Assembly (NCBI GenBank): GCA_016125005.1
Contig: WGMQ01000089.1
Span: 1-35,430, forward strand
DNA from: a bacterium
GTDB lineage: Bacteria; Sumerlaeota; Sumerlaeia; SLMS01
Direction: 5' to 3'
Length of the DNA stretch: 35,430 nt
Shown: positions 1 to 7,626 of the stretch, one piece after another
How the letters are laid out: each line of letters starts with the position of its first letter
Numbering within the stretch: the first letter of the stretch is position 1
Position numbers and translations under genes: made by a program
The notes under the pieces: generated by a model
Seen by the model: only the letters and a program-made list of their open reading frames with translations
The model's database searches: none
What the model was told of the DNA's origin: nothing

Positions 1-259
1 AATAGCCGTCGCTGTCCTGGACTTCGCGGCCGCGCTTGCGCATCTGGCTGTAAAACTCGTTGCGGAGAATGGTGAACACCCATGCGCGAAGATTGGTGCC
101 GATCGTGAAGCTCTGCTGCGCGCCCCAGGCCCTGAGGATGGCGTCCTGGACCAGGTCGTCCGCACGGTCGGGATTGCCGCAAAGCGAAACCGCGAATGCG
201 CGCAGATTGGGTAGAACAGCCAGGAGTTCTCTCTTGAACGGATCGCCGGCCTCACTCAT
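1..259 (-). CDS. ecfG: EcfG-type general stress response sigma factor (3' part outside window)
   Basis: This is an extracytoplasmic-function sigma factor of the EcfG type, which directs RNA polymerase to general stress promoters in Alphaproteobacteria. Only the first 86 residues are inside the window, and the gene runs off the left edge. The visible part is the sigma-2 region: an N-terminal helix starting MSEAGDPFK, then NPDRADDLVQDAILRAW, then the polymerase and -10 binding segment with NLRAWVFTILRNEFYSQ. The ATG at 257-259 overlaps the end of nepR by 8 bases, so translation is probably coupled. Identification rests on sequence character plus the adjacent nepR and phyR genes, a combination diagnostic of this locus. 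The sigma-4 domain cannot be seen. Confidence 0.93.
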   Translation of the reverse strand, partial: MSEAGDPFKRELLAVLPNLRAFAVSLCGNPDRADDLVQDAILRAWGAQQSFTIGTNLRAWVFTILRNEFYSQMRKRGREVQDSDGY

Positions 260-464
260 CGCTTGTGCCTTCCTTCGACTGACGTCTTTCGGCCTCGTCG
301 AGTTTCTCCAGCAGCGAGAGAAAGCGGTCGGGAATGCCCTCCTGCTCCACCGCGCTGAACAGAGCATTGAGTTTCTGGCTGATTATCTGGTTGGGATCGC
401 CTTTCTTGCCGGCCGCGGATAGCCTGGCGTCGGAATGTTGATGCGGCATTTTCTTTTCACTCAT
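252..464 (-). CDS. nepR: NepR anti-sigma factor
   Basis: NepR binds and sequesters EcfG, and is itself titrated by phosphorylated PhyR. The product is about 70 residues, normal for the family. It carries the typical core in which a helix with QIISQKLNALFSAV is followed by PDRFLSLLEKLDEAE. A longer reading begins upstream at 521, but the ATG at 462-464 is preferred: it has a GGAG ribosome site about 12 bases upstream and gives the usual NepR length with a short polar N-terminus (MSEKKMPHQ). The stop lies inside the first codons of ecfG, so the two genes form an operon. A near-consensus EcfG promoter lies just upstream, which implies autoregulation. Confidence 0.92.
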   Translation of the reverse strand: MSEKKMPHQHSDARLSAAGKKGDPNQIISQKLNALFSAVEQEGIPDRFLSLLEKLDEAERRQSKEGTSDE

Positions 465-484
465 GTTGGATCTGTTCTCCGTTA

Positions 485-509
485 AATGCGGTAGTGAAAA
501 AAAAGTTCC
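485..509 (-). promoter_or_regulatory. EcfG-type promoter of nepR-ecfG
   Basis: Reading the minus strand, GGAAC (509-505) is followed by 16 bases including a run of eight T and then CATT (488-485). The known EcfG consensus is GGAAC-N16/17-CGTT, so the -35 element is perfect and the -10 element has one mismatch. It sits about 20 bases upstream of the nepR ATG. Confidence 0.7.
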
Positions 510-517
510 CGCGTCGT

Positions 518-542
518 GCAACGTTTTTCCGCCGGCAACGTT
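518..542 (+). promoter_or_regulatory. EcfG-type promoter of phyR
   Basis: GCAAC at 518-522 is followed by exactly 16 bases and CGTT at 539-542. This is one mismatch from the EcfG consensus GGAAC-N16-CGTT. It lies 45 bases upstream of the phyR ATG and diverges from the nepR promoter in the same 123-bp intergenic space. Autoregulated phyR is the usual arrangement in this group. Confidence 0.68.
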
Positions 543-587
543 ATCATTGCGAACTTTTGAATTCCATCATCACGGAGAACCCACAGG

Positions 588-1382
588 ATGACCATCGCAG
601 AGCGGATCGCGCCCCATATTCCGTATCTTCGACGCTTCGCCCGGGCCGTAACGGGATCGCAGACCTCCGGCGACGCTTATGTCGGTGCCGTGCTGGAGGC
701 ATTGATCGCCGACGTTTCGATCTTTCCGGAGGCGTCGAGCGATCGCATCGCAACATATAAACTGTTCTCGCAGTTGTTCGGTTCCCTCAATATCGAAACC
801 GATTCTGCTGTGTCGCCTTTTGCCTGGGAGCAGCAGGCCGCCCGAAATCTGCAGAATGTGACGCCCAGGCCCCGCCAGGCGTTCATTCTTTCGGCCGTGG
901 AAGGCTTCGATAACGATGCATTGGGAGAGATTCTCTGCGCCGACGCCGCAGAAGTGGGGCAATTGCTGAGCCAGGCGTCGCAGGAAATTTCGGCGCAGGT
1001 GGCGACGGAAATTCTCATCATCGAGGACGAGCCGCTTATCGCCATGGATATCGAGGAAATGGTGCTGTCGCTCGGCCACAGCGTCACGGGAATGGCGCGC
1101 ACGCATCGCGAAGCAATCAAGCTGTTTGCGGCGAAGCGACCGGGGATGATCCTGGCGGACATTCAGCTTGCGGACGGCAGTTCAGGCATTGATGCGGTCA
1201 ACGAGATATTGGCGATTGTGGAAGTGCCGGTGATTTTCATCACCGCCTTTCCCGAACGCCTGCTGACCGGCGAGAGGCCCGAGCCGACCTTCCTTGTTAC
1301 AAAGCCGTTCAACCCCGACATGGTGAAGGCGCTCATCAGTCAGGCGCTGTTCTTCAACCACGCGTCGATGAAGGCGGCATGA
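588..1382 (+). CDS. phyR: PhyR response regulator (sigma-like domain plus receiver domain)
   Basis: PhyR is the anti-anti-sigma switch of the alphaproteobacterial general stress response. When its receiver domain is phosphorylated, its sigma-like domain pulls NepR away from EcfG. The 264-residue protein has the expected order. Residues 1-130 form an EcfG-like domain (IPYLRRFARAVTG near the start, then RPRQAFILSAVEGF). Residues 142-255 form a receiver with the acidic pair in IIEDEPLIAMD, the phosphoacceptor Asp191 in ILADIQLADG, the TAFPER switch region and the KPF motif. It is divergent from nepR-ecfG. The start has a purine-rich GGAG-like site (cacggagaaccc) upstream. The identification is secure. 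Confidence 0.96.
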   Translation: MTIAERIAPHIPYLRRFARAVTGSQTSGDAYVGAVLEALIADVSIFPEASSDRIATYKLFSQLFGSLNIETDSAVSPFAWEQQAARNLQNVTPRPRQAFILSAVEGFDNDALGEILCADAAEVGQLLSQASQEISAQVATEILIIEDEPLIAMDIEEMVLSLGHSVTGMARTHREAIKLFAAKRPGMILADIQLADGSSGIDAVNEILAIVEVPVIFITAFPERLLTGERPEPTFLVTKPFNPDMVKALISQALFFNHASMKAA

Positions 1383-1406
1383 GCGGTCGGCGATCCAGGC
1401 AAGCGG

Positions 1407-1431
1407 GGAACCTTTGGCGGGCGCCTGCGTT
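1407..1431 (+). promoter_or_regulatory. Perfect EcfG promoter in front of the DUF1328 gene
   Basis: GGAAC at 1407-1411, exactly 16 bases, then CGTT at 1428-1431 is a perfect match to the EcfG consensus. It lies 32 bases upstream of the small membrane-peptide ATG and just after the phyR stop, so that gene can be transcribed independently as an EcfG target. Confidence 0.82.
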
Positions 1432-1463
1432 TTCTTCCCATCGGCAACTGATGGAGAAAAACA

Positions 1464-1631
1464 ATGCTGTATTATGCACTCGTGTTTCTTGTCGTCGCGC
1501 TCATAGCGGGCGCGCTGGGCTTTTCCGGTGTGGCGGGCGCATCCGCCGGCATCGCCCAGATACTCTTCTTCGTTTTCCTTGCTTTCCTGGTGATTTCCCT
1601 GGTTGCGGGCCTGTTCAGGCGAGCATCTTGA
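1464..1631 (+). CDS. DUF1328 (YtjA-like) small membrane protein
   Basis: This 55-residue protein starts [20 protein letters not shown] and continues with a glycine/alanine-rich turn and a second hydrophobic stretch ending [10 protein letters not shown]. Two transmembrane helices with a short loop and a basic C-terminus are the hallmark of the DUF1328/YtjA family of inner-membrane peptides. These are common next to stress genes in rhizobia; the molecular role is not known. The ATG at 1464 follows a purine-rich site (atggagaaaaaca). A perfect EcfG promoter precedes it and a strong terminator follows, so it is a monocistronic stress-regulon gene. It was found by reading the sequence directly because it is very short. 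Confidence 0.88.
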   Translation: MLYYALVFLVVALIAGALGFSGVAGASAGIAQILFFVFLAFLVISLVAGLFRRAS

Positions 1632-1655
1632 CAATCCGCGGAAATGCAAGGAACA

Positions 1656-1684
1656 GGCGGCTCCCATGCGGAGCCGCCTTTCTT
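1656..1684 (+). terminator. Rho-independent terminator after the DUF1328 gene
   Basis: A perfect 9-bp stem (GGCGGCTCC at 1656-1664, GGAGCCGCC at 1670-1678) with a 5-base loop is followed by TTTCTTGTTT. It ends the short stress transcript before the histidine kinase gene. Confidence 0.85.
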
Positions 1685-1717
1685 GTTTCCGCATTGTCCT
1701 GAAAGCCAGCGAGTGAG

Positions 1718-2701
1718 ATGCCGAAGAAACTGCCAACGCAGACAAGGGAAGCCGTCGCGCCGCTCCTGCTGCTTGCGCTGAAAAGCGCAGGAGTGGGCGT
1801 CGTGGTGAAGTCGACTGATGACCAGTATTTGTACGCGTCCATGCTCCCGGATTACTTCCCGCAGCTTGAAGTTTCGGAAATGTCGGACCAGGCGCTCTTT
1901 TCCGGCGGCTGGTTCGAGCAGATTCAGGAAGCGCAGCGCAAGGTGTTGACGACGGGCGAGGAGGGGGTCGTCGAATTGTCCCGCGCCAACGCCAATCACT
2001 ATCAGGTCTGTCATTGCACGGTGCAGGCCTATGAAGCGGTTCCAGGCAGCCCGGCGATCCTCATGACATTCGTCGACCTGACCATGGAGCGAAAGCGCGA
2101 GGAGACCTTGAAGGCGCTGCTGCGCGAATTGAGCCATCGCTCCAAGAACCTGCTTGCCATCGTGCAGAGCATCGCGAACCAGACCGCTCGCAACAGCACC
2201 GATCTGGAGGAGTTCGTTGGAAGCTTTCGCGGCAGGATCGCAGCCATGTCGTCGGCGCAGGATCTGGTGACCGATTCAAACTGGCGCGGCGCCATGCTCA
2301 AGGAACTGGCCGCGCGCCAATTGGCGAGATATGTGGAGGAAAGCGATCCGCGCATTCTGGTCTCGGGCGACGACATGTTGCTGGAGCCCAACGCCGCCAC
2401 CCATATCGGCCTTGCGCTGCATGAGCTGATCGCCAATGCGCTCGCCCATGGCGCGCTCTCCGTGCCGGGCGGCAGGATTTCGCTGTATTTCCATCGCCCT
2501 GTCGACGACGGCAAATTCGAAATATTGTGGGACGAGCAGACGGGTCGCAGCCCCGAAGCTCAATCGGATCCGAGCGGCAGGACGGTTCCCAGTTTCGGCA
2601 GCGCCGTGCTGATGCGCGTCGTGCCCGCCGCCCTTGACGGGCAGGCGGAATACCAGATCGGTCCGGGGCGGGTGCAATATCGACTCGTATTCGACGTCTG
2701 A
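1718..2701 (+). CDS. Soluble PAS-HWE histidine kinase
   Basis: The protein has 327 residues and no transmembrane segment. Residues about 15-130 look like a PAS-type sensor fold, ending in the FVDLTMERKRE motif that typically links PAS to a kinase helix. The H-box contains LSHRSKN with His140 as the likely phosphoacceptor. The N-box is HELIANALAHGAL, and the WxE signature of the HWE family is present as WDE in the G region. HWE kinases are known to phosphorylate PhyR in several Alphaproteobacteria, and the position two genes from phyR suggests that role here. I see no EcfG promoter directly upstream; the gene lies just after a terminator, so its promoter is unclear. The ligand or signal cannot be read from the sequence. 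Confidence 0.88.
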   Translation: MPKKLPTQTREAVAPLLLLALKSAGVGVVVKSTDDQYLYASMLPDYFPQLEVSEMSDQALFSGGWFEQIQEAQRKVLTTGEEGVVELSRANANHYQVCHCTVQAYEAVPGSPAILMTFVDLTMERKREETLKALLRELSHRSKNLLAIVQSIANQTARNSTDLEEFVGSFRGRIAAMSSAQDLVTDSNWRGAMLKELAARQLARYVEESDPRILVSGDDMLLEPNAATHIGLALHELIANALAHGALSVPGGRISLYFHRPVDDGKFEILWDEQTGRSPEAQSDPSGRTVPSFGSAVLMRVVPAALDGQAEYQIGPGRVQYRLVFDV

Positions 2702-2734
2702 TCGTTGCGTGCCCATCAAATTTCGCGAATGAGA

Positions 2735-2774
2735 CGAAAAGGCCCGACACTGGCGGTTCAACCAGTGTCGGGCC
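2735..2774 (-). terminator. Terminator of the csbD-like gene
   Basis: A perfect 13-bp inverted repeat (2741-2753 with 2762-2774, GGCCCGACACTGG arms) has an 8-base loop. Reading the minus strand it is followed by TTTTCGTC, so it best serves the minus-strand CsbD gene, but it may also stop readthrough from the kinase gene. Confidence 0.82.
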
Positions 2775-2884
2775 ATCCGGCTCGGGGGAGGCCGGAGACT
2801 GCCGTAGTGGGTTATCAAGCGGGTTGGCAGTCGATACGGAAACGCGCCTGCTTAGGATCGGTTCCGCCGGCGCGGGAATATTTG

Positions 2885-3082
2885 TCAGCGCTGCTCCAGC
2901 CAGGCGTCGATCTCGCGTTCGGCTTCGTCCTGCGCCTTGCCATAGCGTTCCTGCAGCTTGCCGGCGAGCTTCTTGCGGTTGCCTTCGATGACGTCCAGAT
3001 CGTCGCCAGTGAGCTTGCCCCACTGTTCCTGCACGCCACCCTTGAATTGTTCCCAGTTTCCTTCCACTCTGTTCCAGTTCAT
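2885..3082 (-). CDS. CsbD-family stress protein
   Basis: This 65-residue hydrophilic protein starts MNWNRVEGNWEQFKGGVQEQWG and continues KLTGDDLDVIEGNRKKLAGKLQERYGK. That is the complete CsbD-family pattern of WNxxEGxWxQxKGxxxxxWGKLTxDDLxxIxGxxxxLxGxxQExYG. These small proteins are strongly induced by general stress in many bacteria; their biochemical role is unknown. A perfect EcfG promoter lies about 48 bases upstream and a strong terminator follows, so it is a single-gene stress transcript. The start has AAAGGAAACGTC upstream as a ribosome site. Confidence 0.95.
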   Translation of the reverse strand: MNWNRVEGNWEQFKGGVQEQWGKLTGDDLDVIEGNRKKLAGKLQERYGKAQDEAEREIDAWLEQR

Positions 3083-3129
3083 GACGTTTCCTTTCTATTG
3101 CTGGCTGGCTTCATTGCCACCGTGGAGAG

Positions 3130-3154
3130 AACGCATGCCCGGTCCCCCGGTTCC
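3130..3154 (-). promoter_or_regulatory. Perfect EcfG promoter of the csbD-like gene
   Basis: On the minus strand GGAAC (3154-3150), 16 bases, then CGTT (3133-3130) matches the EcfG consensus exactly. It points at the CsbD-family gene whose ATG begins at 3082. Confidence 0.82.
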
Positions 3155-3231
3155 CGAAGTTTTCGTGGCAAAGCTTATGTCTTTTTTAATTGCGGGGGTT
3201 TTGGCGCCTGTTATTCCTCAGGCGTAATCGG

Positions 3232-4872
3232 ATGTTGAAATTGCCAAAGAAGCTCCCAACTCTCGTGTTCGCAGTGGCGGCCATCGTCGGCCTGCTGCTT
3301 CCGATCGCCGCATATCGGGCCGGTTCGCAGACCAACCATCTGCGGTTCGAACGCCTTGCCGACGAGGCGGTCGAGCGCATCGCCATGCGCATCAACCAGC
3401 ACATCTCGCTGTTGACCGCGACGCGTTCGCTGTTCGAAGCGCGGCGCGGAAATGTCAGCCGGGAGGAATTCGCCGCCTTCGTCCGCCACCTCAACATCAA
3501 GGAGGAGTTCGACGGCGTTCAGGGGATTGGATATGCCGCCGTGCTGGAGCCGGGAAGCGAGGCGCTGGTGCGCGAAACGCTTGCCAGGGACTACGGCGTT
3601 GACCGCGCGCCCCTTCCGCAATCCACCGAGGATATGCGCACCGCGATCATGATGCTGGAGCCGCCCGACGAGCGCAATCTGGCCGATCTCGGCTTTGACA
3701 TGTACTCGCAGGTGACGCGGCGGGCGGCGATGCGCGCCGCACAAATGACCCATGAGCGACAGGCGTCAGGAATGGTCGAACTGCTGCAGGAGATCGACAA
3801 TGACAAACGGCGCGGCTTCCTGGTCTACCTGCCTTATTTCGCGCGCAACTCCCGGCCGGGTCAGGAGGGCGGGGTGGGCACTCCGGGCGCCCCGGACGAA
3901 CGACTGAGGGGGTTCATCTTCGCCTCGTTCCGCGCGGGCGACCTGATCAATGCAGCATTGTCGCACGGCCAGGACCTCCCGGTGCACCTGAAGATCCATG
4001 ACGGAAAGCCCGAGGATGGACGGTTGTTGTTCGAAAGCGCCGGAATGTCAGGCTCGACCGCTGCACGCTCCGATGCCGTTCAGCGTTCGGTGGTGATTGC
4101 AGGGCATGAGTGGAGTGTGACGGCAACGCCGACGGAGGGGTTCCAGAAAGGTCCGGAAGAGGGCATCGCCCTCCTGCTGGGTGTGTGTGCCCTGTTGATG
4201 GCTGGCGCCCTTGCCGCGTCGATACGCTCGCAGATGAGGGCGCTGGAAGCCTCGCGGGAGGTCCTGCGGGTTACGGAATCGGCTGCGGCGCAGAAGGATT
4301 TCCTGCTCCAGGAAATGAAACATCGCATCAAGAACTCGATTGCGCGTGTCCTTGCCATCGCCCGGCAAACCGCGGCCCATTCCAGCGACCTTGAAGAGTT
4401 CACGCACTCGTTCACGAACCGGCTGCAGGCGATGGCGACCTCGCAGGATCTGCTGACCCACGCGCATCACGGCAAGGCAAACCTCTCGGACCTGCTTCAT
4501 GGGGAATTGCGCCAGGTTTTCGGCGAGACATTCACCGGCTTGAACTGCACCGGGCCGGATCAGGAACTGGGCATGAGGACGACGCAGGCCCTGGCCCTCG
4601 TATTTCACGAGCTTGCCACCAATGCCCTGAAATACGCCAATCTGGACGAAGGCGGCGATATCGACGTGCGCTGGAACCGGGCGGCGGACGGCGCGCTGGT
4701 CATCGATTGGCGCGAGCGAGGATCGGTTGATCCGACTGCGGTCCAGGGCACGGGCTTCGGCACGAAGCTCATACGCTCGCTGATCGAAGGCGAGTTGTCG
4801 GGAGCGCTGGAGCGGAACATGACCGAAGAGGGTCTCCAGATGCGTTTGACCATTCCGCAACCTGCAGCCTGA
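3232..4872 (+). CDS. Membrane CHASE-domain HWE histidine kinase
   Basis: The reading frame opens at 3190 with a TTG, but the ATG at 3232 gives a clean membrane start (MLKLPKKLPTLVFAVAAIVG) and is preferred; neither has a strong ribosome site. The 546-residue protein has an N-terminal transmembrane helix, an extracytoplasmic CHASE domain (about 40-240, with the family-like FDGVQGIGYAAVLEPG and GFLVYLPYF segments), a second helix near 310-330 (IALLLGVCALLMAGALAAS), and a kinase core. The H-box EMKHRIKNSIARV places the phosphoacceptor at His364. The N-box is HELATNALKYANL, and WRE supplies the WxE signature of HWE kinases. CHASE domains sense small extracellular ligands. Together with the 1718 gene it is a candidate PhyR kinase. 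Confidence 0.9.
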   Translation: MLKLPKKLPTLVFAVAAIVGLLLPIAAYRAGSQTNHLRFERLADEAVERIAMRINQHISLLTATRSLFEARRGNVSREEFAAFVRHLNIKEEFDGVQGIGYAAVLEPGSEALVRETLARDYGVDRAPLPQSTEDMRTAIMMLEPPDERNLADLGFDMYSQVTRRAAMRAAQMTHERQASGMVELLQEIDNDKRRGFLVYLPYFARNSRPGQEGGVGTPGAPDERLRGFIFASFRAGDLINAALSHGQDLPVHLKIHDGKPEDGRLLFESAGMSGSTAARSDAVQRSVVIAGHEWSVTATPTEGFQKGPEEGIALLLGVCALLMAGALAASIRSQMRALEASREVLRVTESAAAQKDFLLQEMKHRIKNSIARVLAIARQTAAHSSDLEEFTHSFTNRLQAMATSQDLLTHAHHGKANLSDLLHGELRQVFGETFTGLNCTGPDQELGMRTTQALALVFHELATNALKYANLDEGGDIDVRWNRAADGALVIDWRERGSVDPTAVQGTGFGTKLIRSLIEGELSGALERNMTEEGLQMRLTIPQPAA

Positions 4873-4909
4873 GCGCCCGCGCCAGTCTGCGCGACAGTCC
4901 CCAGGGCAT

Positions 4910-4934
4910 GGAACCTGTCCGCCGGTTCCGCATT
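4910..4934 (+). promoter_or_regulatory. EcfG-type promoter in front of the AI-2E family gene
   Basis: GGAAC (4910-4914), 16 bases, then CATT (4931-4934). This is the same one-mismatch variant seen in front of nepR. It lies 21 bases before the ATG at 4956. Confidence 0.6.
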
Positions 4935-4955
4935 GTGTCTGTTGGAGGGCGAAAC

Positions 4956-6044
4956 ATGCGCCAGGAAACGACGCTTCCCCCTGCCGTCCGGGTTCCGCCC
5001 GGGACGCGGGTCGAGGTGGCAATCACGTCTGCCGTTCAGGCATCGGTCATCCTGTTGGGCGTTCTCGGCGCTGTTGCGATCCTCAAATTCGGACGCCCGA
5101 TCCTGGTCCCGATTACCCTGGCGGTCGTGATCGGCCTGATGCTGGGGCCATATGCCGACCGCCTGGAGCGCATCGGGCTGCCGCCGTCGGTTTCCTCCGC
5201 GCTGGTGGTGGTTGCACTTCTGGCGCTCGTTGCGGCCTTTGTCGCAGGCTTTGCGGTGCCAATGGGTGCGTGGGCAAGCCAGTTGCCCCTGGTGTGGGAG
5301 CGCCTGCGGGAAATTCTGATCGACTGGCGCGGGGCGATGGATTCGGTCTGGGCGCTGGGCGACCAGTTGCGCAGCCTCACCGGCACGTCGGGCGGCGTCA
5401 GCGTCACCGTCGACGATGGCGGTCCGGCAGCCGATCTTGCATTTCTGGCGCCCGGACTTGTCGGGCAGTTGCTGGTGTTCCTGGCCGCCCTGTATTTCTT
5501 TATCGCCACCCGCCACGATATCCGCGTTTCCATCCTGCGTCTTTGCATCAGCCGGCGCCTGCGCTGGCGCGCTGCACATGTGTTTCGCGACGTCGAAACC
5601 ATGGTCTCGAGCTATCTCGTGTCGATCACGCTGATCAATGTCGGCCTCGGAATCGCAGTTTCGCTTGCAATGTTCGCACTCGGCGTCCCTTCGCCGGTCC
5701 TGTGGGGGCTCCTGGCGGCAACGCTCAACTATATCATCTATGTCGGGCCGGCCGCGATGATCGTCATCTTGCTGGGTGTCGGACTGTCCTCCTTCACGAC
5801 ATTTCCGGCGATATTGACGCCCGCCGGAGCCTATCTCTTCCTGAACCTGATCGAGGCCCAGTTCGTCACGCCGCAGATCCTCGGGCGGCGTCTGACCGTC
5901 AATCCCTTCCTGGTGTTCCTCGCGCTGGTATTCTGGCTTTGGATCTGGGGTCCTGCCGGCGGCTTCGTGGCGGTGCCGCTGCTGCTGGTCATGCATGCGG
6001 CAATCGCCAACATCGCGCCGACGCCGCCCAGGCCGACACATTGA
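4956..6044 (+). CDS. AI-2E/PerM family membrane transporter
   Basis: This is a 362-residue polytopic inner-membrane protein of the AI-2E transporter superfamily (PerM/YdiK/TqsA type). It has early paired helices (SVILLGVLGAVAILKFGRPILVPITLAVVIGLML), a soluble region around residues 110-170, and the conserved C-terminal block with NYIIYVGPAAMIVILL, EAQFVTPQILGRRLTVNPFLVFLALVFW and WGPAGGFVAVPLLLV. The family exports or exchanges small solutes; the substrate here is unknown and need not be autoinducer-2. The start at 4956 is chosen over the upstream 4908 because GGAGGG lies at 4944-4949. A near-consensus EcfG promoter directly upstream suggests stress control. Confidence 0.88.
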   Translation: MRQETTLPPAVRVPPGTRVEVAITSAVQASVILLGVLGAVAILKFGRPILVPITLAVVIGLMLGPYADRLERIGLPPSVSSALVVVALLALVAAFVAGFAVPMGAWASQLPLVWERLREILIDWRGAMDSVWALGDQLRSLTGTSGGVSVTVDDGGPAADLAFLAPGLVGQLLVFLAALYFFIATRHDIRVSILRLCISRRLRWRAAHVFRDVETMVSSYLVSITLINVGLGIAVSLAMFALGVPSPVLWGLLAATLNYIIYVGPAAMIVILLGVGLSSFTTFPAILTPAGAYLFLNLIEAQFVTPQILGRRLTVNPFLVFLALVFWLWIWGPAGGFVAVPLLLVMHAAIANIAPTPPRPTH

Positions 6045-6281
6045 TGCTCCGCCAGATTGTCGCGCGGGCGCGCTGAACGCGCATTGTCGCGACTGAACGT
6101 CGTCTCCTCGAAGCGGCGTGCGGACCCGGCCCCCCGTTGACGACGGCCTGCTCCCTGGACTTGCGGGGGCGGGCGCCCGAGATCCGTCCGGGCGGTGGGC
6201 GTTTCCCCCGAGGCCGGTTGTCCGACGCGATCGGCGCTGGCTTGCCACGGTTTCTCCAGACCAAATCGCCTGGCCGGGTGC

Positions 6282-6325
6282 CCCGAAGAGGGCCCGACGA
6301 GCGCCCGAAGAGGGCCCGAAGAGGG
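6282..6325 (+). repeat. Four tandem 11-bp units in a 367-bp intergenic gap
   Basis: The unit CCCGAAGAGGG occurs at 6282-6292, 6304-6314 and 6315-6325, with a variant CCCGACGAGCG at 6293-6303. The gap 6045-6411 holds no convincing gene. Besides these repeats it contains only the promoter immediately downstream. Confidence 0.85.
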
Positions 6326-6351
6326 ATTACAGACCTCGGGCATTTTCCCCG

Positions 6352-6380
6352 TTGATTTTTTATTTTTTATTTTTTATAAA
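6352..6380 (+). promoter_or_regulatory. Sigma-70 type promoter of the sugar-type operon
   Basis: TTGATT at 6352-6357, a 17-base T-rich spacer, then TATAAA at 6375-6380. Both hexamers are five out of six matches to the housekeeping consensus with ideal spacing. It lies about 30 bases upstream of the racemase-family ATG in an unusually AT-rich stretch. Confidence 0.72.
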
Positions 6381-6411
6381 CTTTGGAAATCGTCATGGGA
6401 GGCTCCCTCGA

Positions 6412-7626
6412 ATGCGGATCAAGTCCGTTCGCGCAATTCCGCTGTATGTTTCCTTCGCCAGGATCTGGGGAGGGGCCGACAAGGTCCCGGCCTCGGTGCT
6501 GAGGCCTGCGGCGCATTTCCGCCGGATACCGCGCTCGGGCCAGTTTTCGACGATCATCGTCGCAGAGGAAGAGGGCGGCGTCACCGGCACGGGCGAAGCA
6601 TTCGGGTTGCCCTATTCCCCGGTGACCACCGCTCTCATCAACAATCTGATTGCGCCGATCCTCAAGGGTCGCGAGCTGGACCACCCGGCCGAATGCCTGG
6701 CCGATCTCTACAACTACTTCATGTCGATGGGGCATACGCGCGGCTTTGCCATGGAAGCGCTCGGCGGCATCGACATCGCCCTGTGGGACTTGAAGGCCCG
6801 GGCCGCGGGAGAACCTCTCGCCGTTCACCTGGGCGGGAAGATCGAGCCCGTTCCACTGTATGTCAGCCCCATTCCGTTCCTCGAAAGGGAAGAGGAGTCG
6901 GCGCAGCGCGCCCGCGATTTCGTGACGGACGGCTATCGTGCGCTCAAGCTCAAGATCGGGCGAACGGTGGCGCAGGACATAGCGCATACCGCCGCGGTCC
7001 GGGCGGCAGTCGGTCCGGACATCCAGGTGATGCTCGATGTCAATTGCAGCTACGAACTCGGGGAAGCCATCGAACTCGCAAGGGGGCTGGAGGGTCTTGG
7101 CGTCGCCTGGCTGGAAGAGCCGATCAAGCCGGAGCGCCCGCATGACCTGGCGCGAATCCGCGAAGTCGCCACCATGCCGATCGCAACGGGAGAGAACGAC
7201 TATGTTCTCGCCAGCTTCGAGGAACTGGTGCGCTGCGATGCAGTCGACATCCTGCAGCCGAACATCACCAGGGTCGGCGTTTCGGGGATGATGGCGATCG
7301 GCGAGTTCTGCGCGAAGCACGGTCTGGCCCTTGCCCCGCACGGCGTCGGCTCGGGCATCGGCGTGGCGGCGTCCGTTCACGCCTGCTGCGCGGCGAAAGG
7401 GTTCCAGATCTACGAAGCCAACCGGCTTCCCAATCCCCTGCGCGACGACATTCCGGTGCATCCGATCGATATCCGGGACGGCTTCGCCTTCCTTTCGGAC
7501 CGACCCGGTCATGGCTGCGAGATCGATTGGGAGCGCGCCGCCACCTACGAAATCAGCGATGGCGACATCAGCGATGGCGCCATCGCGGGCGGACAGGAGA
7601 GCATGAATGCCGCAGTCGCAGGGTAA
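6412..7626 (+). CDS. Mandelate racemase/muconate lactonizing enzyme family protein
   Basis: This is an enolase-superfamily enzyme of 404 residues, which abstracts a proton alpha to a carboxylate. The N-terminal capping domain spans about 1-125 and the barrel follows. The catalytic pattern is of the mandelate racemase subgroup: K179-L-K181, metal ligands Asp209 (LDVN), Glu235 (WLEEP) and Glu261 (TGEN), and an Asp279/His310 pair (VDILQPN, APHGVG). That dyad points to a sugar-acid dehydratase or racemase, but the substrate cannot be read. The ATG at 6412 is preferred over upstream codons because GGGAGG lies about 10 bases before it. The C-terminus carries a short ISDGDISDGAI repetition. It leads an operon with a sugar-type ABC transporter, consistent with carbohydrate-acid catabolism. 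Confidence 0.9.
   Translation: MRIKSVRAIPLYVSFARIWGGADKVPASVLRPAAHFRRIPRSGQFSTIIVAEEEGGVTGTGEAFGLPYSPVTTALINNLIAPILKGRELDHPAECLADLYNYFMSMGHTRGFAMEALGGIDIALWDLKARAAGEPLAVHLGGKIEPVPLYVSPIPFLEREEESAQRARDFVTDGYRALKLKIGRTVAQDIAHTAAVRAAVGPDIQVMLDVNCSYELGEAIELARGLEGLGVAWLEEPIKPERPHDLARIREVATMPIATGENDYVLASFEELVRCDAVDILQPNITRVGVSGMMAIGEFCAKHGLALAPHGVGSGIGVAASVHACCAAKGFQIYEANRLPNPLRDDIPVHPIDIRDGFAFLSDRPGHGCEIDWERAATYEISDGDISDGAIAGGQESMNAAVAG

Noticed and set aside
4605..6248. A 547-codon open frame on the minus strand
   Set aside because: It is opposite the AI-2E gene, low in hydrophobic residues, and made of repeated basic and acidic runs expected from a shadow frame.
6282..6325. CRISPR-like array
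   Set aside because: The units are directly adjacent 11-mers with no spacers.
6352..6380. T-rich stretch as a terminator of the AI-2E gene
   Set aside because: No stem precedes the T runs; the spacing of TTGATT and TATAAA fits a promoter much better.
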